Shown: positions 16,443-25,005 of the stretch, piece after piece
Position numbering within the stretch: position 1 is the stretch's first letter
How the letters are laid out: each line of letters begins with the position of its first letter
From: Planctomycetota bacterium
GTDB lineage: Bacteria; Planctomycetota; J058; JAJDCP01
Assembly: GCA_029260765.1 (NCBI GenBank)
Contig: JAJDCP010000003.1
Location: forward strand, 1 to 64,000
Length of the DNA: 64,000 nucleotides
Direction of reading: 5' to 3'
Position numbers and translations under genes: made by a program
Notes under the pieces: generated by a model
Told to the model about the DNA's origin: nothing
The model's input: the letters and a program-made list of their open reading frames with translations, nothing else
Database searches by the model: none

Positions 16443-17867
16443 ATGTCGTCTGACCTCACCATCCCCAAGGGAAAAATGCTGAAGCTCTCGTGCATTGAGC
16501 GCGTGGGAGCTGACACCTACCATCTTGACTGGCGTGTATTCGACCGCCATGGCAAAGCGCTGCAGTCCGGACGTCTCGGCAGCAACGACGGCCTGGTACC
16601 CGAATCTCCACCGTACAAGTTCCAGCCGGAGAATGGACTGGAAGAGCCGCGCATCCGCCTCTTCAGCCTGGTGCGCTGGCAGGGTAAAGACTACACCCGT
16701 GAAGACTGTGTGCACAGCCTGCTGCCCAACCTCGACAAGAAGAAGAACACGATCGACGGCGAATGGCTGCTGAAGTGGGGCCGCGGCGGATTCGGGGGCT
16801 GCGCCACCGTGCGCGTACAGGTGGTCGACCCGGCATTGATCGCCAAAGAAGAGGAAGAACAAGCCAAGAAGCGGGCCAAAGAAGAGGCGCGCAAGGCGAA
16901 GGCTGCCGCGATCAAAGCCGCCAAAGAGAAGGCAAAGGCCGAGGCTGCCGCCCAAGCGAAGGCAGAAGCAGAGGCCGTCGCGAAGGCTGAGGCCGAAGCC
17001 CAGGCCCTGGCGAAGGCTGAGGCTGCCGCCCAAGCGAAGGCCGAGGCCGAAGCCCGCGAAGCCCAGAAGCGCCTCGCGGACGCTGCCGCCAACCCCGCCA
17101 ACCCCGCCAAGGCGGCGAAGCTGGCGGAAGAGACAAAGGCTGCTGCGCAGTCTGCCGCCGAGGCATTGGCTGGCGCCAAGCAAGAGCTCGAGGGCCTGAC
17201 CACAGCAGCAGCGACCGCAGCAGCTGCGGCCGCCGAAGCCCGCAAAGAAGCAGAGGCAGCCCAGGCCAAGGCCGATGCAGAACAACAGAAGGCGGGTCCC
17301 AGCGCAGCGAAGCCTGCCGCCCAAGCCAAGAAGGGTGGAGCCAAGCGCAAGGCACCCGAGCACTACCAGGAGATCCTGGCCTTCTACGCGTCACTCAAGG
17401 GCAAGAAGGCGGAGGCACCCAAGGCCGCCCGTGTTGACAGCGAGCTCGACAAAGCGCTCGCCGCGGCCCGCGAGGCGCAAGCGCGCGCCAAGAAGCTGCA
17501 GAGCGAGGATCAAGCGGCCCAGGCGGCACTCAAGAAGGCACAAGCCGGTCTAGAGAAGGCCCAGGCCGCTGCCACACAGGCTGAGCAGGCCGCTGCGGCT
17601 GCCGCGGAGGCGGCCTCAAAGGGAGCAACCGCACCGGCGGCAGCAGCAGAGGCCGCTGCGCCGGTCCAGGCACCGGCTCCGAAACCACCGGCCGAAGCCC
17701 CCACGCCCAAACCTGCTCCCAAGCCGGCGCCCAAGGCAGAGGCCCCCAAGCCCAAGCCCAAACCGGCGCCCAAGGCTGCAGCGCCCAAGCCGGCGGCGGC
17801 CCGGATGAAGGCGCCCGAACACTACAAGTTGATCCTGGAAGACTACGCGAAGAAGCGCAAAAAGTAG
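16443..17867 (+). CDS. Ala/Lys/Glu-rich coiled-coil protein with duplicated APEHY motif
   Basis: 474 residues, no signal peptide. Residues 1-130 form a compact, beta-rich N-terminal domain (LKLSCIERVGADTYHLDWRVF, YTREDCVHSLLPNLDKKKN) of no family I know. Residues about 135-290 are a long Ala/Lys/Glu coiled coil with TolA-like composition. A motif KAPEHYQEILAFYASLKGKK occurs at 303-322 and recurs as KAPEHYKLILEDYAKKRKK at the extreme C-terminus (456-474). The two are separated by a second coiled coil and a Pro/Ala/Lys linker. The Lys-rich tail could bind nucleic acid or acidic partners, but this is speculation. It stands alone, divergent from the TSUP permease. Confidence 0.75.
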   Translation: MSSDLTIPKGKMLKLSCIERVGADTYHLDWRVFDRHGKALQSGRLGSNDGLVPESPPYKFQPENGLEEPRIRLFSLVRWQGKDYTREDCVHSLLPNLDKKKNTIDGEWLLKWGRGGFGGCATVRVQVVDPALIAKEEEEQAKKRAKEEARKAKAAAIKAAKEKAKAEAAAQAKAEAEAVAKAEAEAQALAKAEAAAQAKAEAEAREAQKRLADAAANPANPAKAAKLAEETKAAAQSAAEALAGAKQELEGLTTAAATAAAAAAEARKEAEAAQAKADAEQQKAGPSAAKPAAQAKKGGAKRKAPEHYQEILAFYASLKGKKAEAPKAARVDSELDKALAAAREAQARAKKLQSEDQAAQAALKKAQAGLEKAQAAATQAEQAAAAAAEAASKGATAPAAAAEAAAPVQAPAPKPPAEAPTPKPAPKPAPKAEAPKPKPKPAPKAAAPKPAAARMKAPEHYKLILEDYAKKRKK

Positions 17868-17898
17868 GCTCAGTCCCCCGCGCAATGCAGCCCACCCG

Positions 17899-17928
17899 TT
17901 GCCAGTTCCAGGGCAGCGGGTGTATCTT
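17899..17928 (+). promoter_or_regulatory. Possible promoter for the ApbE gene
   Basis: TTGCCA (17899-17904), an 18-bp spacer and TATCTT (17923-17928). It would give a very short leader of about 13 nt that still contains the GAGAGGA ribosome site of the gene at 17949. Confidence 0.35.
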
Positions 17929-17948
17929 TTGGGGTAGAGAGGACGAAC

Positions 17949-18992
17949 ATGGCTGAGACTCCCGTGCCTTCTCCCCGTCGTCGCATGATCAGCAGCCTTG
18001 TGATGCTGGTCGTAGTGCTCGCCGCCCTTTTCATCGGACGCCCCGAGCGCGAACCGATCTTGTTCGACGCCTGGAAGGATGGCGTGATGGGCACCACCGT
18101 CAGGGTCAAGGTGTTCGCCATCGACGACCTCGAGCTCCAACGTCTGGCAGAGCCGGCTTTTGTAGCCATGATGGACATCGACGCCCTGCTCAGCGACTAC
18201 AAGGAAGACAGCCAGCTGAGCCTGGTCAACCGCGAGGCTTTTCAACGCGCGGTGGCTCTGGACTCGGACTTTGTCGTCGTGCTGCGCAAGGCTCTCGAGG
18301 TCTCTGCGGCGACCTCCGGCGGCTTCGATGTGACCATTGGTCCGTTGATCGACCTTTGGAGGACGGCAGCCAACGACAACCGCATGCCGAGCGACTCGGC
18401 CTTTGCGGCCGTGCGCGAGCGCGTCGGCTATCAGGCCCTGCTGCTCGACGGCGACAGCCTGCGCTTCGCCAAGCCCGGTTTGCGGTTGGACCTCGGCGCC
18501 ATCGCGAAGGGCTACGCGGTCGACAAGGCGGTGGAGGCACTGAAGCAGCGGGGTGTTCACAGCGCGATCGTCGATGCTGGGGGCGACCTGTATGTGTTGG
18601 GCAGCATGCCCGACAAGAGCCTGTACAAGATCGGCATCCAGCACCCACGCATACCCGACTCTCTACTATGCGCGCTGCAGGTCGAGAACCGGGCCGTTAC
18701 GACCTCCGGCGATTACCAACGGAGTTTTCGTATCGGAGAGACAGTCTACAACCACATCATCGATGCTCGTACCGGATGGCCCATCGACGAGGCCGTAAGT
18801 GTGACGGTCGTCGCGACTACGGCGATGGCCGCAGACGCGCTGTCGACCGCCGTAACGGTGCTCGGCCTGGAGCAGGGCATGGCTATGATCGAGGGACTCC
18901 CGGACGCAGAAGCGCTGATCGTTACGCTGTCCGGGCCCGACTCGCTCAGCGTCCATCGCTCTTCAGGTTTCGGCGCCTACCTTGCAGACTGA
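17949..18992 (+). CDS. apbE: FAD:protein FMN transferase (ApbE)
   Basis: 347 residues with an N-terminal membrane anchor (about residues 13-30), so the enzyme acts at the outer face of the inner membrane. ApbE motifs: MGTTVRVKV near the start, the LSDYKEDSQLSLVNR segment, the LRLDLGAIAKGYAVDKA helix, DAGGDLYVLG, TSGDY and the metal-site region HIIDARTGWP. It attaches FMN covalently to Thr residues of flavoproteins such as NqrB/C or RnfG-type subunits; no such target is in this window. An AGAGGA ribosome site precedes the ATG. Confidence 0.93.
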   Translation: MAETPVPSPRRRMISSLVMLVVVLAALFIGRPEREPILFDAWKDGVMGTTVRVKVFAIDDLELQRLAEPAFVAMMDIDALLSDYKEDSQLSLVNREAFQRAVALDSDFVVVLRKALEVSAATSGGFDVTIGPLIDLWRTAANDNRMPSDSAFAAVRERVGYQALLLDGDSLRFAKPGLRLDLGAIAKGYAVDKAVEALKQRGVHSAIVDAGGDLYVLGSMPDKSLYKIGIQHPRIPDSLLCALQVENRAVTTSGDYQRSFRIGETVYNHIIDARTGWPIDEAVSVTVVATTAMAADALSTAVTVLGLEQGMAMIEGLPDAEALIVTLSGPDSLSVHRSSGFGAYLAD

Positions 18993-19040
18993 CCGCGCAC
19001 GAGGGCACTGCCGGATGCAATCCAGGAGACGGACCCGCCA

Positions 19041-19694
19041 TTGAAGCCGAAGATCTCTGACCCCAAGCGCCTGCGCATGCTCAACCTGATCCTTGATCGG
19101 GGTGTCTCTGATCCCGCTGTCCTCGAGGCGCTGGCGCGTGTCCCGCGCGAGAAGTTTGTGCCCCCGCCGCTGCGTGACCGCGCCTATTACGACGGTCCGC
19201 TTCCCATCGGCCTCAACCAGACGATCTCCCAGCCCTACATCGTGGCAGTCATGACCGAGCTGCTTCGTCCGGCCCCCCATAAACTCGTGCTCGAGGTGGG
19301 CACCGGATCGGGCTACCAAGCGGCCGTGCTGGCGCACTGTTTCGGCAAAGTGGTCAGTATCGAGCGCCTTCCCGCGCTGGCTGCCCAGGCACGTGACCGC
19401 CTGAATGCACTGGGCATGCACAACGTCACGGTGATCGTCGGCGACGGATCGCTGGGTTTTCTGCCCAGAGCCCCCTACGATGCGATCATCGTGACGGCTG
19501 CAGGACCCAGCATCCCGCCGAACCTCAAAGATCAGCTCAAGCCCGGTGGGCGTCTTGTGATCCCTGTAGGACCCCATAGCCAGCAGGAGCTGATGGTCGT
19601 CGAGCGGCGACCCGATGGCAGCCTTACCGAGAGCGCTACCATGCGTTGCGTTTTCGTGCCACTGCGGGGCGCCCAGGCCTGGCCCGAGGCCTGA
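19041..19694 (+). CDS. pcm: Protein-L-isoaspartate O-methyltransferase
   Basis: 217 residues from a TTG at 19041 (AGGAG about 12 bases upstream). This start retains the family N-terminus (LRMLNLILDRGVSDPAVLEALARVPREKFVP); the first ATG at 19080 would cut it. Motif I is LEVGTGSGYQAA, with IGLNQTISQPYIVA before it and the late motif PGGRLVIPVG. It repairs isoaspartyl residues in aged proteins using SAM. It follows apbE by 48 bp and may be co-transcribed with it. Confidence 0.93.
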   Translation: MKPKISDPKRLRMLNLILDRGVSDPAVLEALARVPREKFVPPPLRDRAYYDGPLPIGLNQTISQPYIVAVMTELLRPAPHKLVLEVGTGSGYQAAVLAHCFGKVVSIERLPALAAQARDRLNALGMHNVTVIVGDGSLGFLPRAPYDAIIVTAAGPSIPPNLKDQLKPGGRLVIPVGPHSQQELMVVERRPDGSLTESATMRCVFVPLRGAQAWPEA

Positions 19695-19818
19695 GAGTGT
19701 TCGGATTCCGGTCGGCTCCAGGACCTCCATGAGGCGGAGATGCACCGAAAACCCGGGACTGGAGGTATGGCACAAAGTTTGCAACCGATCCGAGCGAAAC
19801 CAACCCGGGAGATTCCCC

Positions 19819-20571
19819 ATGCGAAGCGTCCTGCTCTTCATTGTCTGCACTCTGAGCCTGCAAGCCCAACAGAGCCTGCCCGACCTGGTCGACAGCCTCA
19901 AAGACCGCATTGTCAACATCACGGTGTTCGATGAGGAGGGAGAGCTGGGCGGAGGCACAGGCTTCATCGTTGAGGGCGGCAAGATCGTCACCAACGCCCA
20001 TGTCGTCGAAGGCGGAACCAGTTTCACTGTCGGCTGGGATCTGAGCGTGGGGCGCGAGGATTTTTCGGCCACGCTCCTGGCAAGCGACGATCGAGTCGAT
20101 CTGGCAGTCCTCGAGCCGCTCACTCCTGTCGAGCTGCCGGAGGGCCTGGCGGTCGCCTCGGACAGCGAAGTCCGCCTTGGCGAAGAAGTGGTGATCCTCG
20201 GTTTTCCCTGGCTGACCCAGAAAGAAGAAGAGCCCGAGGACTTCAGCCTCTCGGTATTCAGGGGCCTGGTCACCTCGCTGCGGCGCAATTCGCCCCAGAG
20301 CATCTCTGAGCTGGTGGTCGACGCGAACATCCTTAGCGGCGCTAGCGGGAGCCCTCTGTTCGCGCCCGCGTTGGGCAAGGTGATCGGAGTGGCCTCGGGG
20401 GTCGAAATGTCCTACGTCTGGGACGAGGGCGAAGGCGAAGGCAGCGAAGAAGGCTACCAGGACGACAGCGAAGACCAGGAGAGGATCGGCATCGCCTGCG
20501 CACCGTCCCAAGTACTACGGCTGTTGAAAAAGGCCGCAGCGGGCCGTGAACGCGTTCCTGCGGACCGCTAG
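19819..20571 (+). CDS. Exported trypsin-like serine protease (HtrA-like catalytic domain, no PDZ)
   Basis: 250 residues from the ATG at 19819, which starts a signal peptide (MRSVLLFIVCTLSLQAQ); codons upstream do not look like protein. The catalytic triad is visible: His in IVTNAHVV, Asp in DRVDLAVLEPL and Ser in NILSGASGSPLF, the last being a variant of the usual GNSGGP. A Glu/Asp-rich loop lies near the C-terminus. There is no PDZ domain, unlike DegP/HtrA. It should act in the periplasm; the role is unknown. A GGGAG ribosome site precedes the start. Confidence 0.87.
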   Translation: MRSVLLFIVCTLSLQAQQSLPDLVDSLKDRIVNITVFDEEGELGGGTGFIVEGGKIVTNAHVVEGGTSFTVGWDLSVGREDFSATLLASDDRVDLAVLEPLTPVELPEGLAVASDSEVRLGEEVVILGFPWLTQKEEEPEDFSLSVFRGLVTSLRRNSPQSISELVVDANILSGASGSPLFAPALGKVIGVASGVEMSYVWDEGEGEGSEEGYQDDSEDQERIGIACAPSQVLRLLKKAAAGRERVPADR

Positions 20572-20586
20572 CAGTGTGTCGGAGTC

Positions 20587-21225
20587 CTAGTCCTGCGCTT
20601 GCAGCAGGCTGACCCGTCGCAGCAGGTATTTCAGGCCACGCTCGCGGAAGCGAGGAACCTCGTCGATGATGTCGTCACAGGCGAGCTCTTCGATCTCAAG
20701 GTCCCCATAGAGCCGGGAGAGTTCCTTGCGTACCACGCTGAACGGCGGCCCCGAAGGGGTATCGTGCTCGAGCGTCACCTGCAGGATGCGCCCTCCCGGT
20801 GCCAGCAGGCTGCGCACCCGCTGCGCATAGGCGACCCGCTTCGACTCCGGCAATGCGACCACGGCAGCGCGGTCGTAGATGCTGGCGAAGCGACCCAGGG
20901 TCTCGGGCCCCAGCTCAAAGAAATCGCGGCAAAAGAGCCGGTACCCCTGAGCAGCGAAACACCCATCGGCATCGGGCTCGACCTCGACACCGTCTTCGGC
21001 AAAGAACTCAAGCACAGCTTTTTCGGCCAGCTCGACACCGACCACTGCGTGTCCCCGGGCCCGCAGCCAACGTAGATCATGGCTCTTGCCGCACAGCGGT
21101 ACGAAGACAGGCGCGCCCTCCACCAGAAAGCGCGAGGCGTGCTCGATCAGGACCGGATGCGGGCTGTCCCGGTGGAAGCCGAGCCGACCCTCCTGCCAGA
21201 CCTGCAGCCAGAAGCTCGCTTCCAT
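20587..21225 (-). CDS. tpm: Thiopurine S-methyltransferase family protein
   Basis: 212 residues from the ATG at 21225 (GGAG 6-9 bases upstream). The N-terminal family signature is FWLQVWQEGRLGFHRDSPHP, followed by VFVPLCGKSHDLRWLRARGHAVVGVELAEKA (SAM site) and YDRAAVVALP. In bacteria such enzymes methylate selenium, tellurium or sulfur compounds; the true substrate here is unknown. It lies 28 bp after the App1-like gene and probably ends the plsB-gpsA operon, though it has no obvious link to lipid synthesis. Confidence 0.88.
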   Translation of the reverse strand: MEASFWLQVWQEGRLGFHRDSPHPVLIEHASRFLVEGAPVFVPLCGKSHDLRWLRARGHAVVGVELAEKAVLEFFAEDGVEVEPDADGCFAAQGYRLFCRDFFELGPETLGRFASIYDRAAVVALPESKRVAYAQRVRSLLAPGGRILQVTLEHDTPSGPPFSVVRKELSRLYGDLEIEELACDDIIDEVPRFRERGLKYLLRRVSLLQAQD

Positions 21226-21253
21226 TTGTTTCTCCAAAGTTGGGCCTGCAGGC

Positions 21254-22300
21254 CTACCAGCTCGATCCGCCACGCAACCAATCAGCGGGCAGACAGGGGC
21301 CGTCGCGTGTGATGCTGGACGCGTCTTCGCCCGACTGCAGCTCCAGGAAGTCGGGCCAATAGCCGCGGCCCTGGCAAGCCTCGATCAAGCCGGCCAATGT
21401 TGGGCCTGCCAACAAGCCACGTTTGCGCGCATCGCAGATGGCTGCCAGCAGCTCCGCTTCAAGCCCGAGCTGGTACAACTCCGCCGCCACCCGCAGCACC
21501 TCGTCCTGCTCCAACACACCCGCCTCGAGCAGCAGCAACGCGGCCACCATGGGGTTGCGCGCTTCCTGCAGCCGGCCTCCGTAGCTTTCGAGATCGCGGC
21601 GCGCCCGGGTGCGCGTGCGTAGAATGACGATCCGCTCAACGGGATCACCGGCGGGCGCTTGCAGCAACAACGCCTCGAGCGCCTCGCTTTCGCGTGGCTC
21701 CAGCTCCAGCTTCTCCCACACGCGTGCACGTTCATAGCCCGGCCACCGGCCGGCGCAGAGATCCGCAAACAGGCTGTAGCACATCGCATCCGACTCCGCG
21801 TCGTCGCCGATCAGGATCCAACGGGCCTGGGCGGGGAGCTCACAGCGGTACTCGAGCAAGGCCTTGAGCTTGAAGCCCACGTGCTTGACCAGCTTACGCG
21901 GCCTGCCGCGGAACAACAGCCGCAGCTGATCTTTGAAGGTCACCCCCGACGGACGCACACCGTCGAGCTCCATGCGCTGCAGCAGCACTTTTCCCAACTG
22001 GGGCGGGCTGGCAGAGATGAAGAACAGCGGGTAGCCACGGCCCGTAACGCTCGAGAGCAGAGCCGGCATACCCGGATTCGGTCGCTTGTCCTGGGCTCCC
22101 TCAAACGGGATCTTCGCCATCGCCAGGGGGCTCTCGAAACGCGTCAACAGGTAGGTCTTGTCGATGTCGACAAAGAACATCGGCCCCTGGTAGTCTGTGG
22201 CCACCGTGCGCAGCGTACGGCGTTTGGCGGGTATCGGATCGCGTTGCCTCGCCACCTTTGGGCCTCCTGGGGAGCGAATGACGAGTGCGCGGGGGCTCAT
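21254..22300 (-). CDS. App1/DUF2183-like phosphatidate phosphatase (HAD-type)
   Basis: 348 residues; the ATG at 22300 overlaps the gpsA stop (ATGA). Residues about 40-195 match the App1 catalytic domain: motif I FFVDIDKTYLLT (DxDxT), motif II LFFISASPPQL, a Lys-rich HVGFKLKALLE segment and the final acidic motif LIGDDAESD. In yeast App1 this domain dephosphorylates phosphatidic acid. The gene is coupled to a glycerol-3-phosphate dehydrogenase and an acyltransferase, so conversion of phosphatidate to diacylglycerol, or control of that pool, is a reasonable inference. The C-terminal 150 residues are helical and unassigned. Confidence 0.82.
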   Translation of the reverse strand: MSPRALVIRSPGGPKVARQRDPIPAKRRTLRTVATDYQGPMFFVDIDKTYLLTRFESPLAMAKIPFEGAQDKRPNPGMPALLSSVTGRGYPLFFISASPPQLGKVLLQRMELDGVRPSGVTFKDQLRLLFRGRPRKLVKHVGFKLKALLEYRCELPAQARWILIGDDAESDAMCYSLFADLCAGRWPGYERARVWEKLELEPRESEALEALLLQAPAGDPVERIVILRTRTRARRDLESYGGRLQEARNPMVAALLLLEAGVLEQDEVLRVAAELYQLGLEAELLAAICDARKRGLLAGPTLAGLIEACQGRGYWPDFLELQSGEDASSITRDGPCLPADWLRGGSSW

Positions 22301-23310
22301 TCCCTCAGCGCATTGTCCAGCTCGTCCTTCGACGGCCGATTCATCAACTCGGCCAGCACCTCTTTGGGCGCGCGGCCGTGGTAGAGCACCTCGGCCACGC
22401 CACGACTGATGGGCATGTCGACTTTCATGCGATCGGACAGCTCGACGATGCTGCGTGCGGTCTCCACCCCCTCGGCCACCTGCGTCATCTCCTGCCGGAT
22501 CTGCTCGAGGGTCTTGCCCTGGGCCACCATCCGACCGACCGTGTGGTTCCGCGACATCGTACTACCACAGGTGCAGACCAGGTCGCCGAAACCGGCCAGC
22601 CCGCTGAAGGTGAGATGGTTGGCACCGAAGGCTCGCCCCATGCGGGCCATCTCGGTCATGCCCCGGGTCAAGAGCGTGGCGAGCACGTTGCTACCAAATC
22701 CCAGACCGTGGGCAATTCCTGCGGCGACGGCCATCACGTTCTTCATCGCCCCTGCCAGTTCGACGCCTAGCGGATCGTCGCTGCCATAGACACGGAAAGC
22801 CTCGGACTTCATGTAGCGCGTGGCGAGCTCGATCACCTCGGGAAAGCGCGACGCGACAACGGTCGAGGCCGGTTGCCCCATCGCGATCTCGCCCGCCAGA
22901 TTCGGTCCAGACAGGACGCCGATCTTCCGCACCGCGGTCTCTTGCCGCAAGATCTCAGACATCCGCGCCAGACTTCCGCGCTCGAAGCCTTTCGTGGCGC
23001 TGAGCACGCTCTGGTCGCCACGCAAGAAGTCTCCCGCCTTGCGCGCCACCTCGCGGAAGGCCTGCGAAGGCACCGCGAAAATCACCAGCTCGCAGTCGGC
23101 CAATGCTTCCCGCAGGTCGGTGGTCGGCCGCACAGCCGGGGGCAACTCGAGATTCTCGAGCGTCTTTGGATGGCGCCGGGTTTTTCGTATCGTCTCGGCC
23201 GTCTCAGCATTCCGCATCCAGAGCGGTACATCCGCCACCCTGAAGGCCATCAAGTAGGCCAGGGCCGTCCCCCAGCTTCCCGCGCCGATCACACATCCGC
23301 GTATACTCAC
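22297..23310 (-). CDS. gpsA: Glycerol-3-phosphate dehydrogenase [NAD(P)+]
   Basis: 337 residues from a GTG at 23310 that overlaps the stop of the acyltransferase gene (GTGA). The N-terminal Rossmann motif is VIGAGSWGTALA; the catalytic region includes SATKGFERG, VLSGPNLAGEI, the GAMKNVMAVAAGIAHGLG helix with the catalytic Lys, and GLAGFGDLVCTC. It reduces dihydroxyacetone phosphate to sn-glycerol 3-phosphate for phospholipid synthesis. Its product is the substrate of the enzyme encoded immediately upstream. Confidence 0.96.
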   Translation of the reverse strand: MSIRGCVIGAGSWGTALAYLMAFRVADVPLWMRNAETAETIRKTRRHPKTLENLELPPAVRPTTDLREALADCELVIFAVPSQAFREVARKAGDFLRGDQSVLSATKGFERGSLARMSEILRQETAVRKIGVLSGPNLAGEIAMGQPASTVVASRFPEVIELATRYMKSEAFRVYGSDDPLGVELAGAMKNVMAVAAGIAHGLGFGSNVLATLLTRGMTEMARMGRAFGANHLTFSGLAGFGDLVCTCGSTMSRNHTVGRMVAQGKTLEQIRQEMTQVAEGVETARSIVELSDRMKVDMPISRGVAEVLYHGRAPKEVLAELMNRPSKDELDNALRE

Positions 23311-24896
23311 GCCAGAATCCCCTCTCCGAGACCATAGCCGTGCAGGCGGTTGCTGTAGTAGTACAGCAGCTGCCGGCTGTCACTGACGACCCGCGAGCCC
23401 GCCAGACGCAGAGGACTCGGACGGTGGTAGCTGAGGAACTCGGCAACACCGCGTTCGAGCAGCTGTTCGGGCCCATCCTGCCGAACCTGTTCTGACAGGC
23501 ACAAGACCCCCTTCTGCTCGAGGCCGCGCAAGCGCTCGAGAAGGTCCCCCACCTCCGCTTCGAACACGCGCCTCTCCAGGCTGTCGCTCTTGCCCCCGGT
23601 GCGGATCAGGTGGTATTTGTCCATGCCCGGATTGGCTCGGCACAACGATTCCCAGGCTGCACGCGCCACAACGTGGGTCGGGAAGATCACCGTATCCCGT
23701 TTGTAGGCAGCCCCCACGGCCACCCCCAGATCACGCGTGTATTCCGCGTCGCGGCGACGGTCTTCGACAATCTGCCCGTCCCTGAGCAGATAGCGTTCGA
23801 TGTCGATGGGCCGGCCCCGCTCGTCAACGCTCGTGCCATCAGGCAACACACGGTTGCCAAAGGGATCGAGCGCATGCCCGAAGCGCAGCTCAATGCTGGA
23901 GTCGAGGCCCAGGAAGCTCTCGATGAAACTGAGCACGGTATTGATGCGCGAGAACTCGTCGTCCGTGATGATGAACTTCGAACGCCCCTCAGACTTGAGA
24001 GCGTCGAAGATCAGCGTCGCCGCTTCGAGCACGATCGGGTAGTTCAGCGTACAAGGCACGATGAAAACGCGAGGCCGCGAGGCACCGGACCGCAGGTTGT
24101 GGATGTAGGCGGTCAGGCCACATCCCAACAAACCCAACTTCAAGTGCTCTTCGACACGCCCACTGCGGCTGCGCGTGCCGCCGGGGAAGAAGAGGTTGTG
24201 GTAGCCGAGCTCCATACTGCAGGTGCAGTACTCCTTGAGGATCTCGAGATAGAGCTTGTTGTGGCGCTTCTTGCGGTCGACTTTGTAGGCACCAAGGTTG
24301 TGCATAAAGTACGACAAGAAGGGATTGTCGAACAGGTTGAGACCCGCACCATAGGTGAAGGGCGGCAATCCCATCGAGTAGATCGTCCAGCCGAGAATCA
24401 GGCTGTCGAGGTTGCTCGAGTGGGTCGGACAGAGAATCACCGTGCCCCGCTCGATCAACCCCTTGATCGGCTCAATCTCCCCGCGAGGATAGAGGCGTTC
24501 GACCACCCGCTTCAGGGACGGAAGGCGTGGAAATTCACGCAGCAGCTGACGCGGAGAGATCGCATTCAGCAGCACGCTCAATCCGTAGGGGATGACCTTG
24601 GTCGACAGCCGGTACACGCGCTCGTCGAAGTTGCCCGTGATCTCTTCGAGGAAACGCTGCACGATCTCGTGCAGCAGGCTGCGCTGCTCAGCCGGAGCCG
24701 CTTTGACGGCCCGCTGCTGGACGCCCTTCCAGAACGCTTTGGCGTCCTTATTGGCCGCGTTGCGCGGCTCGTCGTCGAGGCGCTTGTCCTCTTGGTAGGC
24801 CGTCTCGAAAAGGGTCTCCGCGAGATCGGCTGCATGCCGGCCGACCACGCGGTGGCGCACCTCGGTCTGGATGCGCGGCTTGTCTTCTGGTTTCAT
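23307..24896 (-). CDS. plsB: Glycerol-3-phosphate acyltransferase (PlsB-like)
   Basis: 529 residues from the ATG at 24896. Acyltransferase blocks: the catalytic HX4D in CPTHSSNLDSLIL, the GAGLNLFDNP/GAYKVDR block, FFPGGTRSRSGR (phosphate binding) and VPCTLNYP. It is shorter than the E. coli PlsB (about 800 residues) but has the PlsB-type GTRSRSGR rather than the PlsC-type EGTRS arrangement. It would acylate position 1 of glycerol 3-phosphate at the membrane. It is the first gene of a coupled set with gpsA and the App1-like phosphatase, which supports the assignment. A lysophosphatidate acyltransferase is the alternative. Confidence 0.82.
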   Translation of the reverse strand: MKPEDKPRIQTEVRHRVVGRHAADLAETLFETAYQEDKRLDDEPRNAANKDAKAFWKGVQQRAVKAAPAEQRSLLHEIVQRFLEEITGNFDERVYRLSTKVIPYGLSVLLNAISPRQLLREFPRLPSLKRVVERLYPRGEIEPIKGLIERGTVILCPTHSSNLDSLILGWTIYSMGLPPFTYGAGLNLFDNPFLSYFMHNLGAYKVDRKKRHNKLYLEILKEYCTCSMELGYHNLFFPGGTRSRSGRVEEHLKLGLLGCGLTAYIHNLRSGASRPRVFIVPCTLNYPIVLEAATLIFDALKSEGRSKFIITDDEFSRINTVLSFIESFLGLDSSIELRFGHALDPFGNRVLPDGTSVDERGRPIDIERYLLRDGQIVEDRRRDAEYTRDLGVAVGAAYKRDTVIFPTHVVARAAWESLCRANPGMDKYHLIRTGGKSDSLERRVFEAEVGDLLERLRGLEQKGVLCLSEQVRQDGPEQLLERGVAEFLSYHRPSPLRLAGSRVVSDSRQLLYYYSNRLHGYGLGEGILA

Positions 24897-25005
24897 GGCG
24901 GCAGGATACCAGATTCGCAACGCGCCCTACAACCCCGAAAGCGGCCGCCTGGCCGCGCCCTGCTGGCCCCTCGGTTGCCCGCGAGGGCACCTACCCGGAG
25001 AACGC

